Of a DNA stretch of 64,000 bases, positions 51,282 through 60,752 are shown piece after piece. The translations under genes and the position numbers were made by a program. This DNA comes from Rhizobium croatiense. GTDB taxonomy: Bacteria; Pseudomonadota; Alphaproteobacteria; Rhizobiales; Rhizobiaceae. The stretch covers positions 1 to 64,000 of the forward strand of contig NZ_JAILYJ010000013.1 in the NCBI RefSeq assembly GCF_019793465.1, written 5' to 3'. The notes beneath the pieces were generated by a model. The model worked only from the letters and a program-made list of their open reading frames with translations. It searched no databases and had not been told where the DNA came from. Position 1 is the stretch's first letter. The number at the start of each line of letters is the position of its first letter.

Positions 51282-53717
51282 TCAGATATCGAGATTTGCA
51301 ACGCTGAGCGCGTTCTCCTGGATGAATTCGCGCCGCGGCTCGACCTCGTCACCCATCAGGCGGGCGAAGAGACCATCGGCATCGGTGGCGTCCGTGACCT
51401 TGACCTGCAGCAGCGAACGGACGTTCGGATCGAGCGTCGTTTCCCAGAGCTGTTCGGCGTTCATTTCGCCAAGCCCCTTGTAGCGCTGCATAGAGAGGCC
51501 CTTGCGGCCGCTGGCGAAGATCGCGTCAAGCAGGGCGCGCGGCCCCGAAATCTCGATGTCGCCTTCGCGCCGATGCAGCGACGGCGGCGTCTGGTAGATT
51601 TCCTTGAGACGTGACGTCAGCTGGTCGATATGCCGGGCATCGGACGAGCCGATCAGCGCCATGTCGAGCACGACGATCTCCTTGACACCGCGGACCATGC
51701 GCTCGAGGCGCAGGCCGCCATCGCTGGTCAGATCGCCCTGCCAGCCGCGCTCGGTTTCCTCGGCGATGATGTCGAGACGGCTTGCGACCTCGCTCGCCAG
51801 TGCCTGGGCTCTTGCCTGGTCACTGACGAGTTCGGCGTTGAGCGCACCGGCAATTGCCGCTTGTTCGACGACGGCGCGATTGTAGCGCGAATGAAGATTG
51901 TCGAGCAGAGCGCGCATGCGCAGCGCATCCAGAATGACCTCGCGCAGATCCTGGCCGGTGCGGACCTCGCCGCTGCCGAGCCTCAGCGCCGCATCTTCCA
52001 GACCCTGGGCGATCAGATATTCCTCGAGCGCCTTCTCGTCCTTGAGATATTGCACCGACTTGCCGCGTGCGACCTTATAGAGCGGCGGCTGGGCGATGTA
52101 GAGGTGGCCGCGCTCGATCAGCTCCGGCATCTGGCGGAAGAAGAAGGTGAGCAGCAGGGTGCGGATATGGGCGCCGTCGACGTCGGCGTCCGTCATGATG
52201 ATGATCTTATGATAACGCAGTTTCTCGGCGTTGAACTCGTCCTTGCCGATGCCGGTGCCGAGTGCCGTGATCAGCGTGCCGATTTCCTGGCTCGACAGCA
52301 TCTTGTCGAAACGGGCACGCTCGACGTTGAGGATCTTGCCGCGCAGCGGCAGGATCGCCTGGTTTTCGCGCGAGCGGCCCTGCTTGGCCGAGCCGCCGGC
52401 GGAATCGCCCTCGACCAGGAAAACTTCGGATTTTGCCGGATCGCGCTCGGAGCAGTCCGCAAGCTTGCCGGGCAGCGAGGCGATGTCGAGGGCGCCCTTG
52501 CGGCGGGTCAATTCACGGGCCTTGCGGGCTGCCTCGCGGGCGGCGGCGGCCTCGACGACCTTGCCGACGAGGATCTTGGCTTCGCTCGGATGCTCTTCGA
52601 ACCAGGTGCTCAGCGCCTCGTTGACCAGACTTTCGACGACAGGACGGACTTCCGAGGAAACGAGCTTGTCCTTCGTTTGCGAGGAGAATTTCGGATCAGG
52701 CACCTTGACCGACAGGACTGCCGTCAGGCCTTCGCGGCAATCTTCGCCCTGCAGCGTCACCTTTTCCTTTTTGGTGATGCCGGAATTATCGGCATAGGAA
52801 ACCACCTGGCGCGTCAAGGCCGCGCGGAAGCCGGCCATATGGGTGCCGCCGTCGCGCTGGGGAATATTGTTGGTGAAGCAGAGCACGTTCTCGTGATAGC
52901 TGTCGTTCCACCACATCGCCACCTCGACGGTGATGCCGTCCTTTTCGCCGCGGATGGCGACCGGCTTGTCGACGAGCGGCTTCTTGGCGCGGTCGAGATA
53001 GGCGACGAAGGCCTCGAGGCCGCCGTCATAGCGCAGCTCTTCCTGCTGGATATCGGAATGACGCTTGTCGCTCAGCAGGATCCGCACGCCGGAATTCAGG
53101 AAGGCGAGTTCGCGCAGGCGATGCTCCAGCGTGCCGTAGTCAAATTCGGTCATGGTGAAGGTTTCGCTGCTCGGCATGAAGCTCACTTCCGTGCCGGTCG
53201 CATCCGGGGCGTCGCCCGTGACCTTCAGCGGCGCATCGGCGACGCCATGGGTGAAGCTCATTTCATGGATCTTGCCATGGCGGCGGATCTTCAGCTTCAG
53301 CCAGACGGAAAGCGCATTGACGACGGAAACGCCGACGCCGTGCAGACCGCCGGAGACCTTGTAGGAATTCTGGTCGAATTTACCACCGGCGTGCAGCTGC
53401 GTCATGATCACTTCGGCGGCCGACACGCCTTCACCGGTGTGGATGTCGGTCGGGATGCCGCGGCCGTTATCGGTGACCGTCACCGAGCCATCCGGATTGA
53501 GGCTGACGGTGACGATGTCGGCATGGCCGGCCAGTGCTTCGTCGATCGCGTTGTCGACGACTTCGTAGACCATGTGATGCAGGCCGGATCCGTCGTCGGT
53601 GTCGCCGATATACATGCCGGGGCGTTTGCGCACGGCATCGAGGCCCTTCAGGACCTTGATGGAATCTGCGCCATATTCGGTGCTTACGCCGTTGTCCGTC
53701 GCGGATGTATCGCTCAT
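51282..53717 (-). CDS. gyrB: DNA gyrase subunit B
   Basis: 811 residues. GHKL ATPase domain ('YIGDTDDGSGLHHMVYE' near the N-terminus; 'DNGRGIPTD'; 'GGLHGVG'), transducer domain, TOPRIM domain with 'LVEGDSAGGSAKQG' and 'MTDADVDGAHIRTLLL', and the C-terminal 'RYKGLGEMNAEQLWETT'. With GyrA it introduces negative supercoils. Location about 8-10 kb from the putative origin. It is not next to dnaA or recF here, as in other rhizobia. Confidence 0.98.
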   Translation of the reverse strand: MSDTSATDNGVSTEYGADSIKVLKGLDAVRKRPGMYIGDTDDGSGLHHMVYEVVDNAIDEALAGHADIVTVSLNPDGSVTVTDNGRGIPTDIHTGEGVSAAEVIMTQLHAGGKFDQNSYKVSGGLHGVGVSVVNALSVWLKLKIRRHGKIHEMSFTHGVADAPLKVTGDAPDATGTEVSFMPSSETFTMTEFDYGTLEHRLRELAFLNSGVRILLSDKRHSDIQQEELRYDGGLEAFVAYLDRAKKPLVDKPVAIRGEKDGITVEVAMWWNDSYHENVLCFTNNIPQRDGGTHMAGFRAALTRQVVSYADNSGITKKEKVTLQGEDCREGLTAVLSVKVPDPKFSSQTKDKLVSSEVRPVVESLVNEALSTWFEEHPSEAKILVGKVVEAAAAREAARKARELTRRKGALDIASLPGKLADCSERDPAKSEVFLVEGDSAGGSAKQGRSRENQAILPLRGKILNVERARFDKMLSSQEIGTLITALGTGIGKDEFNAEKLRYHKIIIMTDADVDGAHIRTLLLTFFFRQMPELIERGHLYIAQPPLYKVARGKSVQYLKDEKALEEYLIAQGLEDAALRLGSGEVRTGQDLREVILDALRMRALLDNLHSRYNRAVVEQAAIAGALNAELVSDQARAQALASEVASRLDIIAEETERGWQGDLTSDGGLRLERMVRGVKEIVVLDMALIGSSDARHIDQLTSRLKEIYQTPPSLHRREGDIEISGPRALLDAIFASGRKGLSMQRYKGLGEMNAEQLWETTLDPNVRSLLQVKVTDATDADGLFARLMGDEVEPRREFIQENALSVANLDI

Positions 53718-53851
53718 TCTGTCGAGATTTCCCTGTTGTCGTAAAGCGGCGGCGCGCCTTGCGAATCACCGGCTTTCTTCACCCTCGTATATAGGTTTTT
53801 TGAGCCCGGTTCCCAATGGCAAGTCCCCTGAACAAGCCATAAAACAGGGGA

Positions 53852-54229
53852 TTATGACGCTTTTCCGTCGCCTTTGCCGCCATTTTCGAGAAGAGCCGAT
53901 AACCGGGCGATCTCAGCGCTGTCAAGCTCGCGGATCCGCCGGGCCAGCCGGTTGGCAAATTCGGTATATTCCGGCGGCAGGCCCGAGGTGTCGATGACGA
54001 CGCGCGGGTCGGAGGAACGGGCGAGCAGGAACAGTTCCTCGGCCTCGTCCCAGATGATGTTGAAATAGCCGGCGATGCGCTGCAGAAGATCGAATGTCGG
54101 CAGACCGCGCTTGCCATGTTCGAGCGCCGAGAGATAGGCGGGAGAGACGTTCAGCGCTCCCGCCATCTCCTTCTGCGAGACGCCCTTGCGCGCCCTCAGC
54201 CGGCGAACCGCCTCGCCGAAGGGGGTCAT
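53852..54229 (-). CDS. XRE-family helix-turn-helix protein
   Basis: 125 residues. Residues 1-65 are a Cro/C1-type HTH ('MAGALNVSPAYLSALEHGKR' in part: VSPAYLSALEHGKR); the remainder is a short helical region, probably for dimerisation. Likely a small DNA-binding regulator; targets unknown. It overlaps the Smr gene by four bases (ATGA) as the last gene of a Tim44-like/mltA/smr/HTH series. Confidence 0.88.
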   Translation of the reverse strand: MTPFGEAVRRLRARKGVSQKEMAGALNVSPAYLSALEHGKRGLPTFDLLQRIAGYFNIIWDEAEELFLLARSSDPRVVIDTSGLPPEYTEFANRLARRIRELDSAEIARLSALLENGGKGDGKAS

Positions 54230-54792
54230 GGCCGTTCCCCATGCCGCCGCGCCAGGCGGATATAGAGCGCGCCCTCGCCGCCATGATGCTGTGCGGCCGG
54301 CTCATAGGAAGAAATCAGGTAGCGGAATTCCGGCTTCGAGAACCAGAGCGGCACGGCCCGCTTCAGCGCACCGGCACTGCCCATCGAACTGCCCTTGCCG
54401 GTGATGACAAGCACGTGGCGCATGCCGCGCTCATGGGCGCGGATCAGAAAATCGAGGAGGATGACATGGGCCTCGCTTTGCACCAGGCCGTGTAGGTCGA
54501 TGCGCGCCTCCAGAGCGAGCCGGCCCTTGGCGATCTTGCGCTTGACCGGCTTTTCCAGCGGATGATGCACCCCGGCCGGCCGTTTCGACGCCGACGGCAT
54601 GGCCGGATGTTCCGGCGTAAACGAGGCGGGCAGCTTTTCGGCCTTCTCCCGTTCCGCCGCCGCTTCCGTCTCGGCGAGAAAGGTATCGAGTTCGCTCAGC
54701 TCACCTGCCTTGCCGGGCATCGGCCGCGTGCTGCGAGCAACCTTGCCCCAGAGAATCCTTTCATCGGCGCTGAGCTTGCGATCCTTGGCCAT
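54226..54792 (-). CDS. Smr domain protein
   Basis: 188 residues. A charged, proline-containing N-terminal region (1-90) precedes a Smr (MutS2 C-terminal-like) domain with 'IDLHGLVQSEAHV' and the 'ITGKGSSMG' loop. Smr domains cut nucleic acids, some at branched DNA and some on ribosome-bound mRNA; the role of this stand-alone bacterial form is uncertain. Its ATG overlaps the mltA stop by one base. Confidence 0.88.
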   Translation of the reverse strand: MAKDRKLSADERILWGKVARSTRPMPGKAGELSELDTFLAETEAAAEREKAEKLPASFTPEHPAMPSASKRPAGVHHPLEKPVKRKIAKGRLALEARIDLHGLVQSEAHVILLDFLIRAHERGMRHVLVITGKGSSMGSAGALKRAVPLWFSKPEFRYLISSYEPAAQHHGGEGALYIRLARRHGERP

Positions 54793-55913
54793 CAGTCGAA
54801 TCGTCCGGCGGCGGCATTGGGAATGAGGACAGCGAAATCGGCGGCGTTGCGGACGGTGCCCGCTCTTTCTCCCGCCATATCCCCCGAGCCGGTGAAGATA
54901 TCGCCGCGCGCCGGCCCGACGATCGCCGAGCCGGTATCGAGCGCCAGCATCAGCCTGGCGAAGGCCCGGCCATCGTCGAGATGGGTGAGGCTTTCGGAGC
55001 GGATGAAAAAGGGAAAGCCGAAGGTATGGATCAGCCGATCGACGGCCAGCGAGCGGCCGGCAAGAAGCGGCACCTTGGCGGCCGCGATCGGACCGGCCTC
55101 AGGATCGGCGACCGCCGCTTCCCGGAAGAAAATATAGGAGCGGTTGTGCCATAGCACTTCGTCCACCCGCTCGGGATTGCGCGCCAGCCAGGCGCGGATC
55201 GACTGCATCGAAATCTCGGCTCGATCGATTTCTCCGCGCTCGATCAGCAGCTTGCCGATCGCCGAGAAGACATGACCGGCCTTCGCTGCGTAGGTGATCC
55301 GGCCGATATGGCCATCTCTGTAACGTAGCCGGGCGGCGCCCTGCACATGGACGAAGAAGACATCGACCTTCGACTTCGCCCAGGCGATTTCAAGGCCGCG
55401 GCCTTCGAGGAAACCCTGGTCGATCGCGCGGCGGTCCGGATAGGCGCCGATGCGGCCGTCATCATGGCGGCGGCCGAACGCATAGGCCTCGTCCAGTTCG
55501 GCCGGGCGATTGCCGTCGTCGAGATCGATCAGATCGTCCGGACGGCGATAGAAGGGAAAACGAAAAACGTCATCCGGCGTTTCTGATACCTCGATCTCGG
55601 GCTCGTAGAAGGCGGTGACGAAGCCGGGATTGCCATCCTTGCGGCTGATCAGGAAGGGCCGGCAGTGTGTTTCGAAAAAGCCGCGTGCCGATGCGGGAGA
55701 GGACGGTGTGAAATCTTCAGCGGCGATCAGAAGCGGAAGCAAATCCTCCGAACTCAGGCCGAGCGAGCCGGTGCGGTAAGGTTTGACCTCGGTGATCTGG
55801 CGCCGACAGCATCGCATGACTTCAAAAAGGCCGGAGGGATCATCATCCTTCCAGCCTTCCAAAGTGTCGAAGCTTATGGCCTGCAGGACGAAGTCCGATG
55901 CGTGGTCACTCAT
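54792..55913 (-). CDS. mltA: Membrane-bound lytic murein transglycosylase A
   Basis: 373 residues. MltA domain with 'PGFVTAFYEPEI' and a 3D (three-aspartate) C-terminal domain, 'ALDTGSAIVGPARGDIF', holding the catalytic Asp. It cleaves peptidoglycan glycan strands to anhydro-muropeptides. No export signal is visible with the ATG at 55913; an earlier in-frame start would overlap the upstream gene more deeply and adds no signal either, so export is unexplained. It overlaps the preceding Tim44-like gene by eight bases. Confidence 0.9.
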   Translation of the reverse strand: MSDHASDFVLQAISFDTLEGWKDDDPSGLFEVMRCCRRQITEVKPYRTGSLGLSSEDLLPLLIAAEDFTPSSPASARGFFETHCRPFLISRKDGNPGFVTAFYEPEIEVSETPDDVFRFPFYRRPDDLIDLDDGNRPAELDEAYAFGRRHDDGRIGAYPDRRAIDQGFLEGRGLEIAWAKSKVDVFFVHVQGAARLRYRDGHIGRITYAAKAGHVFSAIGKLLIERGEIDRAEISMQSIRAWLARNPERVDEVLWHNRSYIFFREAAVADPEAGPIAAAKVPLLAGRSLAVDRLIHTFGFPFFIRSESLTHLDDGRAFARLMLALDTGSAIVGPARGDIFTGSGDMAGERAGTVRNAADFAVLIPNAAAGRFD

Positions 55914-56610
55914 GTTCCGATTCGGTCGCCACAAGTTTCCAGTTCGGATCGCGCGAGCGGGTATCGCGGGCGAAGGTCCAGAGGTCATTGACCTCGGCGA
56001 CGTTCTCGGCATCGCCTTCGATCAGCGCATCCGCCTTGTCGTAAGTGGCCGATATCAGCTGGCTGACGATGCGCACGGTGATCTGCGCTTCGCTGCCTTT
56101 CGTCTCGGCATGGGTGATTTCGGCCTTGTCGATTCCGACGAAAGTGGACTTCACTTTCTCACCGCGGGCTTCGCGCTCGCCGATCGCCGCATCGAAGCCC
56201 TCATAGACTTCGCGGGACAGCAGGTTCTTCAGCGTTTTCCGGTCGCCGTCGGCATAGGCCATGACGATCATTTCATAGGCCATGCGGGCGCCGTTCAAAA
56301 ACTCCTTCGGGCTGAAGGAGGGATCGGCCTTGTTCAAGGCACGCAGCGATTCGTTGAGCGGCGTTCCGGGTGCGGCAACGGCATCGATGGCGGCGAAGCG
56401 ATCCTCGTCCTCGGCCGTCGTGTCACGCCGCGGCAGCGTCACGACCTTGCCGGCATCGGCGGCTTCAGCGGGCGCCGCGTCCCGCGGCGTATAGAGATCG
56501 CGCGGCGGCTTCTCGTTTCCCGTGCGGCGGCCGAGCACGGAGCGGAGCTGAAAGAAAATCAGCACCGCCGCCACCAGGAAGAATAATGTGATGAAGTCGT
56601 TCGAACTCAT
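55906..56610 (-). CDS. Tim44/TimA family membrane protein
   Basis: 234 residues. One N-terminal membrane segment (about 6-22) then a linker and a Tim44-like C-terminal domain (about 90-230, 'GARMAYEMIVMAYADGDRKTLKNLL' in part: YEMIVMAYADGD). The bacterial family is related to the mitochondrial import factor Tim44 and to ribosomal protein mL45; in Caulobacter the homologue TimA is inner-membrane. Role unknown. ATG at 56610. Divergent from fxsA across 122 bp. The downstream order mltA, smr, HTH is conserved in rhizobia. Confidence 0.88.
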   Translation of the reverse strand: MSSNDFITLFFLVAAVLIFFQLRSVLGRRTGNEKPPRDLYTPRDAAPAEAADAGKVVTLPRRDTTAEDEDRFAAIDAVAAPGTPLNESLRALNKADPSFSPKEFLNGARMAYEMIVMAYADGDRKTLKNLLSREVYEGFDAAIGEREARGEKVKSTFVGIDKAEITHAETKGSEAQITVRIVSQLISATYDKADALIEGDAENVAEVNDLWTFARDTRSRDPNWKLVATESEHE

Positions 56611-56732
56611 ATCGTATCGCAACCGCCGTTAACATCTCTGATTTGTACTCCCATATAGTCCGCCTATACAGATGATTCAAATGATGGCTGGCATCTTCGC
56701 CGCCGCCAAGAGGAGACCGGCCAGTCCGGGAC

Positions 56733-57248
56733 ATGACGACCATGCGTTTTTCAATCCTTCCGGCTTTCATTCTGCTGCTGCCGCTGGGCGAAATTGCCGG
56801 TTTCGTCGTCGTCGGCCGGGCGCTCGGCTTGGCGCTGACACTTGCGCTCGTCGTAGCGAGCTTTGTTTTCGGCGTGGCCCTGCTGCGCCGCCAGGGCATC
56901 GGTATCCTGCTCCGCATGTCGAGCGAAGGACGAAACGGCGTGATGCCCGGCAGCGATCTGCTGAAGCCGGCGATGAACGTCATCGCCGCGCTGCTTCTGA
57001 TCATTCCCGGCTTCCTCACCGATATCATCGCAATCCTCATACTCATTCCGCCGGTGCGCGATCTCGTCTGGCGCTCGATCGCCAAGCGCTTCGTCGTCGT
57101 CAACCCCGAGCGTGGCTTTTCCGCCGGCCCGAAACCGGATTTCCGCGACGGCAACCGGAATTCGAAGGTGGTGGATCTCGACGAGGAGGATTATCATCGG
57201 CAGCCGGACCGCAACTCGCCGTGGTCCGGCAAACATCTCGGTGATTGA
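56733..57248 (+). CDS. fxsA: FxsA family membrane protein
   Basis: 171 residues. Two or three membrane segments in the first 110 residues ('PLGEIAGFVVVGRALG', 'LLIIPGFLTDIIAILILIPP') and a polar tail. FxsA was named for relieving exclusion of phage T7 in F-plasmid E. coli when overexpressed; the normal role is unknown. Start ATG 56733, with a second ATG three codons on. Confidence 0.9.
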   Translation: MTTMRFSILPAFILLLPLGEIAGFVVVGRALGLALTLALVVASFVFGVALLRRQGIGILLRMSSEGRNGVMPGSDLLKPAMNVIAALLLIIPGFLTDIIAILILIPPVRDLVWRSIAKRFVVVNPERGFSAGPKPDFRDGNRNSKVVDLDEEDYHRQPDRNSPWSGKHLGD

Positions 57249-57349
57249 GGTGCTTCGACCGAGCAACGGCGCCCAGCGCCCAGGGTTGTAAGCCCTTCCC
57301 CGAAATGTTAGATGGCGGCACCATTCCCATGCCCTTCGAGGAAAAGCCA

Positions 57350-57832
57350 ATGGCAGACGACAACAACAGCAACGGTGCGACCAACCCCACCCTTTCGATC
57401 CTTGCGCAATATACGAAGGATCTGTCCTTCGAAAATCCGGGTGCGCCGCGTTCGCTGCAGGCCCGCGACAAGGCACCGACGATCAACATCAATGTGAACG
57501 TCAACGCCAATCCGCTTTCCGACACGGATTTCGATGTCGTGCTTTCGCTGAATGCCGAAGCCAAAGACGATGACAAGACGGTGTTCCACACCGAACTCGT
57601 CTATGGCGGCGTCTTCCGCGTTGCCGGCTTTCCGCAGGAGCACATGCTGCCGGTTCTCTTTATCGAATGCCCGCGCATGCTCTTCCCCTTCGCCCGCCAG
57701 ATCATCGCCGACGTGACCCGCAACGGCGGCTTCCCGCCGCTGATGATCGATCCGATCGACTTCACGCAGATGTTCGCCCAGCGCGTTGCCGAAGAGCAGG
57801 CCCGCGCCAAGGTTCAGGCTGTTCCGAACTGA
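57350..57832 (+). CDS. secB: Protein-export chaperone SecB
   Basis: 160 residues. Tetrameric chaperone keeping precursors unfolded for SecA. The family strand 'TININVNVNAN' and 'CPRMLFPFARQIIADVTRNGGFPPL' (in part: PRMLFPFARQI, GGFPPL) are visible. ATG at 57350 follows GAGGA; earlier in-frame starts extend into non-conserved sequence. Ends in the terminator at 57860-57886. Confidence 0.97.
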   Translation: MADDNNSNGATNPTLSILAQYTKDLSFENPGAPRSLQARDKAPTININVNVNANPLSDTDFDVVLSLNAEAKDDDKTVFHTELVYGGVFRVAGFPQEHMLPVLFIECPRMLFPFARQIIADVTRNGGFPPLMIDPIDFTQMFAQRVAEEQARAKVQAVPN

Positions 57833-57859
57833 TCGAATTCCTTCGGTTCTGTCATGCGG

Positions 57860-57886
57860 ATGCCCGGGCAAGTCCCGGGCATTTTC
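57860..57886 (+). terminator. Terminator after secB
   Basis: Stem ATGCCCGGG / CCCGGGCAT (57860-57868, 57874-57882) with a 5-base loop, followed by TTTT. Confidence 0.85.
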
Positions 57887-57943
57887 AATTCAGCGCCGCG
57901 CGTCTAGAGACGGGCAAAAGACGTTATGTCCCGATTTAGGGAA

Positions 57944-58669
57944 TCACGCAGGCGGGCTGCCAAATTTCGACCAGATACCTTTTTCGCCGAGCTTGGCGAC
58001 CAGCGCCTCATGCGCCTGCGCTTCGGCCTGGCTGAGGCGGGGCACAAGCGGACGGGGCCGCTCAAGCAGCGCTGATATCACGCCATCATCTTCCATCGCC
58101 ATTTCGCCGCGCGCCGCCTGGCCGGATTGGCCCGATAGGCCGAGGCCAAGGGCCGCCTGCCGGCCGCCGATCATTTCGATATAGACTTCGGCCAGCAGTT
58201 CGGAGTCGAGAAGCGCGCCGTGTTTGGCGCGGTGCGAATTGTCGACGCCGTAACGCCGGCAAAGCGCGTCGAGCGAATTTGGTCCCATCGGATGTTTGCG
58301 CCGCGCCATGGACAGCGTATCGACCACCCGTTCCGGCAGGATCGGCGGCAAACCGATTCGCGCGAATTCAGCATTGATGAAGCCCATGTCGAAGGTAGCG
58401 TTATGGGCGATCCATTTGGCATCGCCGAAAAAGGCGAGAATTTCCTCGGCGACCTCGGCGAAGGCTTTCTTGTCCTTCAGGAATTCGTCGGTAATGCCGT
58501 GCACGGCGAGCGCATCCGGATGGACCTTCTGATCTCCCGGATTGATGTAGATATGAAGCGTGTTGCCGGTCGGGAAGTGATTGAAGAGTTCGATGCCGCC
58601 GATTTCGATGATGCGGTCCATCCGGTTGTCGAGACCGGTGGTTTCCGTATCGAAAATGATCTCACGCAT
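57944..58669 (-). CDS. dnaQ: DNA polymerase III epsilon subunit (proofreading exonuclease)
   Basis: 241 residues. DEDDh 3'-5' exonuclease: Asp7 and Glu9 in 'IFDTETTGLD', 'HNATFDMGFIN', and His/Asp of 'HRAKHGALLDSELL'. The C-terminal tail carries a segment for binding the polymerase alpha subunit. ATG at 58669 follows AGGGAG. Overlaps coaE by eight bases; last gene of ppsR-maf-aroE-coaE-dnaQ, an order kept across many alphaproteobacteria beside the origin. Confidence 0.96.
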   Translation of the reverse strand: MREIIFDTETTGLDNRMDRIIEIGGIELFNHFPTGNTLHIYINPGDQKVHPDALAVHGITDEFLKDKKAFAEVAEEILAFFGDAKWIAHNATFDMGFINAEFARIGLPPILPERVVDTLSMARRKHPMGPNSLDALCRRYGVDNSHRAKHGALLDSELLAEVYIEMIGGRQAALGLGLSGQSGQAARGEMAMEDDGVISALLERPRPLVPRLSQAEAQAHEALVAKLGEKGIWSKFGSPPA

Positions 58670-59273
58670 TCCGGAAATCTCCCTTGGCAATTCGTATTTT
58701 CAGATCGGCGACGATCTCAAGCACCCGTTCCCTCGTCTGCTCGATGCTGTGGCTGGTGTCGATCAGGTAATCGGCACGGCGCCGTTTTTCCGCATCCGGC
58801 GTCTGGCGAGAGAGAATCATCTCGAATTTTTCCTCGGTCATGTCTTCGCGCGCAAGCACCCTCTGACGCTGAATCTGTGGATCGGTGCTGACGACGACGA
58901 TGACATCCACCCTTTCCCAGGCGCCGGTTTCGAAAAGCAGCGGGATATCGAGCAGAACCATCTCGGCGCCGGCGGCGCGGTGGTGCGCCAGAAATTCCGT
59001 CTCGCGATTGCGGACCAGCGGGTGAACGATCGCCTCCAGCCGTTTGAAGCCGTCGGGATCGACCGCCAGCTGGCGGCCGAGTTCGTGCCGGTCGACCACG
59101 CCGTCCTTCATCGTGCCGGGAAAGGCGACATCCACCAGCGGGGCAGCCTCGCCGGCATAGAGATCGTGGACCACGGCATCCGAATCGTTCAGCGGGATCC
59201 CGGCCTCGGCAAAGAGCTTGCCGGCCGTCGACTTTCCCATTCCGATCGAGCCGGTCAATCCGATCTTCAGCAT
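58662..59273 (-). CDS. coaE: Dephospho-CoA kinase
   Basis: 203 residues. Final step of CoA synthesis. P-loop GSIGMGKS (8-15), 'NDSDAVVHDLY', 'LLDIPLLFETG' lid region. ATG at 59273 shares one base with the aroE stop (TGATG). Confidence 0.96.
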   Translation of the reverse strand: MLKIGLTGSIGMGKSTAGKLFAEAGIPLNDSDAVVHDLYAGEAAPLVDVAFPGTMKDGVVDRHELGRQLAVDPDGFKRLEAIVHPLVRNRETEFLAHHRAAGAEMVLLDIPLLFETGAWERVDVIVVVSTDPQIQRQRVLAREDMTEEKFEMILSRQTPDAEKRRRADYLIDTSHSIEQTRERVLEIVADLKIRIAKGDFRNA

Positions 59274-60127
59274 CAGTGTGCTTCCATATCCGCAATGATC
59301 AGTGCACGCAGTGCGGCGTCGACGACGGGGCGCTTGCCGAACCATTTCTCGAAGCCCGGCACGGCCTGATGCAGTAGCATGCCGAGACCATCGACGATCG
59401 CAAAGCCCTGCTCTTGCGCCTGCGCCAGGATCGGCGTCTTCAGCGGCACATAGACGATATCGGTGACGACGGCGCCGGCCGCAAGAGTGAAATCGAGCTG
59501 CGGTGCCGCCTCGCCATCCATGCCGAGCGACGTCGTGTTGATAAAGAGGCCGGCGCCTTTCATGACCTCGGCAAGCGCACCGGCCGGATGGGCGTGAACC
59601 TTCGGGCCAAAGCGGTCGGCCAGTTCGCGGGCCCGTTCGACCGTACGGTTGACGACGTGAATTGTCTTGAAGCCGCGGTCGCGAACCGCCTGTATGACGG
59701 CCCGGCTGGCGCCGCCGGCGCCAAAGATCACGGCCGTGTCATGCCGGTCCCAGCCCGGATGGCATTCGTCAAGGTTGGCAGTGAAACCGCGGCCATCTGT
59801 ATTTGTCGCGTGGAGAAGGCCATCCTCCAGCCACAGCGTGTTCGACGCGCCGAGTTCGCCCGACAGCGCGTCCGGTTTGTCGGCGAGGCGGAAGGCCAAC
59901 TCCTTGTGGGGAATGGTGACATTGCCGCCGGCAAAACCGGAACTGCCGTCCTTCAGCGAAGCGATAAAATCGGCAAAGGCTTCCGGTGCGACTTCGTGAG
60001 CGCGGTAGCTGCCCGGCAGGCCGAGCGTCTTCAACCAATATCCGTGGATCAACGGCGAGCGCGAATGCTTGACCGGAAAGCCGGTGACAAACGCTTTCGG
60101 CCCGAATGTTTCACGTGAATCACCCAT
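59273..60127 (-). CDS. aroE: Shikimate dehydrogenase
   Basis: 284 residues. NADPH enzyme reducing 3-dehydroshikimate. Shikimate-binding 'HSRSPLIHGYW', catalytic Lys in 'VTIPHKELAF', Asp in 'TNTDGRGF' and NADP loop 'FGAGGASRAV' are present. Overlaps maf by eight bases. Confidence 0.96.
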   Translation of the reverse strand: MGDSRETFGPKAFVTGFPVKHSRSPLIHGYWLKTLGLPGSYRAHEVAPEAFADFIASLKDGSSGFAGGNVTIPHKELAFRLADKPDALSGELGASNTLWLEDGLLHATNTDGRGFTANLDECHPGWDRHDTAVIFGAGGASRAVIQAVRDRGFKTIHVVNRTVERARELADRFGPKVHAHPAGALAEVMKGAGLFINTTSLGMDGEAAPQLDFTLAAGAVVTDIVYVPLKTPILAQAQEQGFAIVDGLGMLLHQAVPGFEKWFGKRPVVDAALRALIIADMEAH

Positions 60128-60719
60128 CGATCGCTCCGAGTTCGCGCAATTTCTTCAGAAGCGGCAGCATCGGCAGGCCGAGGATGGTGAAATAATCACC
60201 TTCGATTTTCTCGAAGAGCTGAATGCCCTGCCCCTCCAATTGATAGGCGCCGACGCTCGAAAGCGCTCTGTTGCCGACCCGCGCCAGATGCCCGGCAATG
60301 AAATCGGTCGTCAGCGGCCGCATCGTCAGTTCCGCATGGGCGAGATGTTCCCACAGAACCACGCCATTGTTGACGATGGCAACGGCGCTGTTCAATCGAT
60401 GCGTTTTTCCCTTCAGGGCGTGAAGATGGCTCGCCGCGTCGGCCATGTCCTTCGGCTTGTGGAAGACGCGGTCGCCGAGCGACATCGTTTGATCCGAACC
60501 GATAACCAGGCTGTCCGAAAAACGGCGGCTGACATCCTCGGCCTTGGCCCTGGCCAGGGCGAGGGCAACGGCATCCGGCGTCGCTCCGGCCTTTTCCAGC
60601 GGCGCTTCCAGCGCCCTTTCATCGATCCTTGCGGCATGCGCCTCCAAGGACAGACCGGCATTTTCCATCAGCATCCGGCGAAACGGGCTCGACGATGCAA
60701 GGATGATTTTTGTTGTCAT
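60120..60719 (-). CDS. maf: Maf-like nucleotide pyrophosphatase
   Basis: 199 residues. 'LASSSPFRRMLMENAG' and 'VIGSDQTM' and 'SSVGAYQLEGQG' are Maf motifs. Family members hydrolyse non-canonical or modified nucleoside triphosphates and affect septation when overproduced; substrate subclass (dTTP/UTP or 7-methyl-GTP) I cannot assign surely. Follows ppsR by 33 bases. Confidence 0.93.
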   Translation of the reverse strand: MTTKIILASSSPFRRMLMENAGLSLEAHAARIDERALEAPLEKAGATPDAVALALARAKAEDVSRRFSDSLVIGSDQTMSLGDRVFHKPKDMADAASHLHALKGKTHRLNSAVAIVNNGVVLWEHLAHAELTMRPLTTDFIAGHLARVGNRALSSVGAYQLEGQGIQLFEKIEGDYFTILGLPMLPLLKKLRELGAIDG

Positions 60720-60752
60720 AGGTTCCTCGGAGTGCCGGCTTTCCGTCAGCGC

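Noticed and set aside
51630..53744. 704-codon open frame on the plus strand
   Set aside because: Antisense to gyrB; no domain or ribosome site.
53824..53851. Stem TCCCCTG/CAGGGGA as terminator of the HTH gene
   Set aside because: The stem is present just past the stop codon but no T tract follows on the minus strand, so it is not listed as a terminator.
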